From assembly GCA_002448495.1 (NCBI GenBank), contig DJYL01000063.1:1-43058 (forward strand): DNA of 43,058 nt. The letters run 5' to 3'. Each line of letters starts with the position of its first letter. Position 1 is the first letter of the stretch. The notes under the pieces were generated by a model. The model did no database searches. It was not told the DNA's origin and was given only the letters and a program-made list of their open reading frames with translations. Position numbers and translations under genes: made by a program. Source of the DNA: Pseudoselenomonas ruminantium (GTDB lineage: Bacteria > Bacillota > Negativicutes > Selenomonadales > Selenomonadaceae). Below, in pieces: positions 40,595 through 43,058 of the stretch.

Positions 40595-41604
40595 TGGCTA
40601 AGAAAGCTGCGGATATTGCATCGGTATTATCGTTTGAGAAAAAATTGGTGGTTTCGGATGGCTATATGTACGGAACCTGTTGGGATGATGAACATAAAAG
40701 CAAGGCTGAACCATTGAAACTGGTCGAAAAGTCCGTTCGGGGAACCATATCCAATCGCTTGAAACCAGCTGTGCAAAATGACCCCGCAAAGCTGAATGCA
40801 GAAGTAGAGAAACCAAATTTGCAGCAAGTTGATGCCTGCGCTTTGGGAATGGAGCAAGATACGCTCAAAATGACGTTCTCTGTTAAAGTGCTAAATGGTG
40901 TGGAAAAGCCGTCAGCTTGCAATAATGCTGCGTTTGCGCAAAGTTATGCAGAAGCGGCTAAGGGATATATGGAGAAAACAGGCTTTAAGGAATTGGCTTA
41001 TCGCTATACTTATAATATTGCTAGTGGACGATTCCTGTGGCGCAATCGTCTTGGTGCAGAAAAACTGGAAATCTGCGTCAAAGCAGGCGATTTAGAGCAG
41101 AAGTTCTCTGGATATGATTATTCCCTGCGGGAATTCAGCGAACATACCGAGTTGAATGCTTTGGCGGAGAAAATTGCAGCAGTTCTGTCCGGTAAAGAAC
41201 CTTACTTGTTTATTGAAGTGGAAGCTTATGCAAAATTGGGCATGGGGCAGGAAGTATATCCCAGCGAAGAATTAGTTTTTGATAAAGGCAACAGCCGCAA
41301 GAGTAAGATTTTGTATCAGGTGAATGGCGTTGCAGCTATGCATTCACAAAAATTGGGCAATGCGCTGAGAACGATTGATACCTGGTATCCGTCCTTTGGT
41401 AGTGCAGAAGGTGCAGGTCCGATTGCCATTGAGCCTTATGGTGCTGTGACGACCTTGGGCAAAGCTTTTAGAAATCCGAAAGAAAAAGTGGATTTCTATA
41501 CGTTGTTTGATAAATTTGCACTAGGCGAACCGTTGGCAAACGCCGAGGAAGAACACTATGTTATGGCAGTGCTGGTGCGCGGCGGTGTATTCGGCAAGGG
41601 GTGA
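40594..41604 (+). CDS. csy3: Type I-F Cascade backbone subunit Csy3 (Cas7f)
   Basis: This 336-residue protein is the backbone subunit, present in six copies along the spacer in characterised complexes. The N-terminal ASVLSFEKKLVVSDGYMYG, FLWRNRLGAEKLEI and LVFDKGNSRKSKILYQ are family landmarks. AGGAGGAAGA precedes the ATG. Because backbone length follows spacer length, the 19-nt mini-array guide would be expected to form a shorter complex. Confidence 0.94.
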   Translation: MAKKAADIASVLSFEKKLVVSDGYMYGTCWDDEHKSKAEPLKLVEKSVRGTISNRLKPAVQNDPAKLNAEVEKPNLQQVDACALGMEQDTLKMTFSVKVLNGVEKPSACNNAAFAQSYAEAAKGYMEKTGFKELAYRYTYNIASGRFLWRNRLGAEKLEICVKAGDLEQKFSGYDYSLREFSEHTELNALAEKIAAVLSGKEPYLFIEVEAYAKLGMGQEVYPSEELVFDKGNSRKSKILYQVNGVAAMHSQKLGNALRTIDTWYPSFGSAEGAGPIAIEPYGAVTTLGKAFRNPKEKVDFYTLFDKFALGEPLANAEEEHYVMAVLVRGGVFGKG

Positions 41605-41609
41605 TTAGG

Positions 41610-42188
41610 GTGAAATATTATCAGGAACTCACCTTGCTGCCGGATGCTGAGATTAGTGAAAATCATATTTGGAGCAAGCTTTATCAACAGTTGCATCTGG
41701 CATTGGCGACACAGATGACAGACAATGAGAAGGGCAAAATTGGTGTATCGTTCCCGCAGTATGAGGATAGCGAAAAACCACGACTGGGCTGCAAGATGCG
41801 ATTGTTTGCTGAACAGGAAGATGACTTGGCGAAGATGGATATAAAACGCTGGCTGTTACGCTATCAGGATTATATTCATATAACGGGTATAAGACCTTTG
41901 CCGATGAAGGTGAAGGGCTATGCGGTTTATCGTCGTTATCATCAGGAGGCAAGTCCGGCACATAAAGCTAGACGATATGCCCAGCGGCATGGCATTTCCT
42001 ATGATGAAGCACTAAAACTGTTTCCAAGGGAAACTATGACGAAAAAAATTCCCTTTGTGCAAATGCATAGTGAAACCAATCAGCAAAAATATCGTCTTTG
42101 CATAGAACGTATTGTGCAGGATAAGGAAATACTGATGGGGTTTGGTAGCTATGGTTTGGATAATCTCTCCACAGTACCAGAATTTTGA
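41610..42188 (+). CDS. cas6f: crRNA endoribonuclease Cas6f (Csy4)
   Basis: This 192-residue enzyme cuts the repeat at the base of its hairpin and stays bound to the crRNA 3' end. With the GTG at 41610 as start, the catalytic histidine is His29 (LYQQLHLALATQ), the same number as in Pseudomonas Csy4; a serine in QMHSETNQQKYRL (Ser154) lies where the second catalytic residue is expected. The C-terminal GSYGLDN matches the usual YGLS-type end. An in-frame GTG at 41601 overlapping csy3 is also possible. Confidence 0.93.
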   Translation: MKYYQELTLLPDAEISENHIWSKLYQQLHLALATQMTDNEKGKIGVSFPQYEDSEKPRLGCKMRLFAEQEDDLAKMDIKRWLLRYQDYIHITGIRPLPMKVKGYAVYRRYHQEASPAHKARRYAQRHGISYDEALKLFPRETMTKKIPFVQMHSETNQQKYRLCIERIVQDKEILMGFGSYGLDNLSTVPEF

Positions 42189-42316
42189 CCCAAATTTTGA
42201 GTAGGACTGGGAAAGCCCGCAAAATAAAGGGAAAATTGCAAGGGGAAAATTAGGGTGATTCGCTGAAACATGCAGAAATCCCAGTATTTTCGCCGTTGTT
42301 CGCAGTTTTTGGTGCA
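42189..42316 (+). promoter_or_regulatory. Leader of CRISPR array 2
   Basis: This 128-bp AT-rich region follows the cas6f stop, which itself lies in the first shared block (TTTTGACCCAAATTTTGAG). It repeats the ordered blocks seen in leader 1 (CCCAAATTTT, GCAAAATAAAGGGAAAAT, AAATTAGGGT) and also ends in GTGCA directly before the first repeat. Confidence 0.75.
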
Positions 42317-43058
42317 GTATTCCGCCGTATAGGCGGCTTAGAAATCGAACCAGCATTCAAGAAATGCCAAATCTTCGTATTCCGCCGTATAGGCGGCTTA
42401 GAAATTGCCTGTCAGAAACTTGTGGAGGAAGGACATGTATTCCGCCGTATAGGCGGCTTAGAAATAAAAGATGAAAAGAACGAAATAGAAGAATTAGTAT
42501 TCCGCCGTATAGGCGGCTTAGAAATCGTTGTCCAGCATGCGGCGGTTTACTTCTCAGTATTCCGCCGTATAGGCGGCTTAGAAAGCACTTCAAAGAGGAT
42601 TAACAATCCTCTTTTTGTATTCCGCCGTATAGGCGGCTTAGAAATTCCTTCTTCATCATCATCACTTTTTCGCGCGGTATTCCGCCGTATAGGCGGCTTA
42701 GAAAAAACCTTGAAAAATATCTGTATGGCCAAATGAGTATTCCGCCGTATAGGCGGCTTAGAAAATGAACATCGGCCTGCCCCCTTAATTCTCCACGTAT
42801 TCCGCCGTATAGGCGGCTTAGAAATTAGTTTGGGATGACTTGCCATTGTTTGATGAGTATTCCGCCGTATAGGCGGCTTAGAAAAGCCTCCTAAAATGTT
42901 CTGTGTACTATCCAAAGTATTCCGCCGTATAGGCGGCTTAGAAAATCATCAATGGCGGCCTGCATTGCCCCGGTAAGTATTCCGCCGTATAGGCGGCTTA
43001 GAAATAACGCACTAATGCGTCTGCCCCATACAAAGTGTATTCCGCCGTATAGGCGGCT
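42317..43058 (+). CRISPR. CRISPR array 2, type I-F: at least 13 repeats, runs off the window
   Basis: Repeats begin every 60 bp exactly, from 42317 to 43037; the last is cut after 22 bases by the window end. Twelve complete 32-nt spacers are present. The repeats are identical to each other and differ from those of array 1 at position 3 (A not G) and position 12 (T not A), keeping the CCGCC/GGCGG stem and the CTTAGAAA handle. Perfect periodicity and identity suggest an active array with the leader on the cas6f side. Confidence 0.97.

Noticed and set aside
36322..43036. Spacers targeting other parts of this window
   Set aside because: Reading the 24 complete spacers against the window by eye revealed no clear full-length match outside the arrays. 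An exact search on both strands would settle it.

Overview
The window looks like a chromosomal segment from a flagellated, anaerobic member of the Negativicutes, most likely a Selenomonas-type bacterium. This is an inference from gene content: a MotB-type stator, an oxygen-independent (cbi-type) cobalamin pathway, a CdaA/CdaR pair and Shine-Dalgarno-rich starts. No rRNA or tRNA is present to confirm it. Nearly all genes are on the + strand; the only clear exception is an OPT-family transporter at 25.0-27.1 kb.

Layout. 0-13.3 kb is housekeeping: the 3' end of motB, acpS-nnr, ilvE, the cdaA-cdaR-FAD dehydrogenase operon, an NCS2-like permease, a secreted glucosaminidase-like protein, an ABC-F ATPase, a UbiB-family kinase and aroH. 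13.4-20.9 kb holds transketolase, a long imperfect hairpin element, an HD-GYP-like protein lacking the His of its HD pair, uvrB, and two uncharacterised proteins. 20.9-31.8 kb is a cobalamin cluster: cbiT-cbiF-cbiG-cbiH-cbiJ, then the inverted OPT gene, then cbiC-cobU-cbiP-cbiB-cobS, closed by an intrinsic terminator. Several pathway genes (cbiD, cbiE, cbiL, cbiA and a cobT) are not in the window and must lie elsewhere if the pathway is complete.

31.8-43.06 kb is a type I-F CRISPR-Cas locus in an unusual order: cas1, cas2-3 fusion, CRISPR array 1 (13 repeats, 12 spacers), a HipA-like kinase gene, a tiny degenerate repeat-spacer-repeat unit, the Cascade operon csy1-csy2-csy3-cas6f, and CRISPR array 2 (at least 13 repeats, running off the window). 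The two arrays have related leaders but repeats that differ at two positions.

The most striking element is the mini-array at 38299-38373. Its degenerate repeat keeps the Cas6f stem (with a compensatory C-G to T-A change) and the whole 8-nt crRNA 5' handle. Its 19-nt spacer begins with 15 nt that are repeated 55 bp downstream, where they follow a CC (the type I-F PAM) and abut a consensus promoter (TTGACA, 17 bp, TATAAT) that must drive csy1-4. The arrangement predicts a crRNA-like RNA that guides Cascade to its own promoter, a feedback repressor in the manner of CreR-type Cas-regulating RNAs. This is a prediction from sequence and has not been tested. The adjacent HipA-like kinase has its own promoter and is a second candidate for an undescribed component of this locus.
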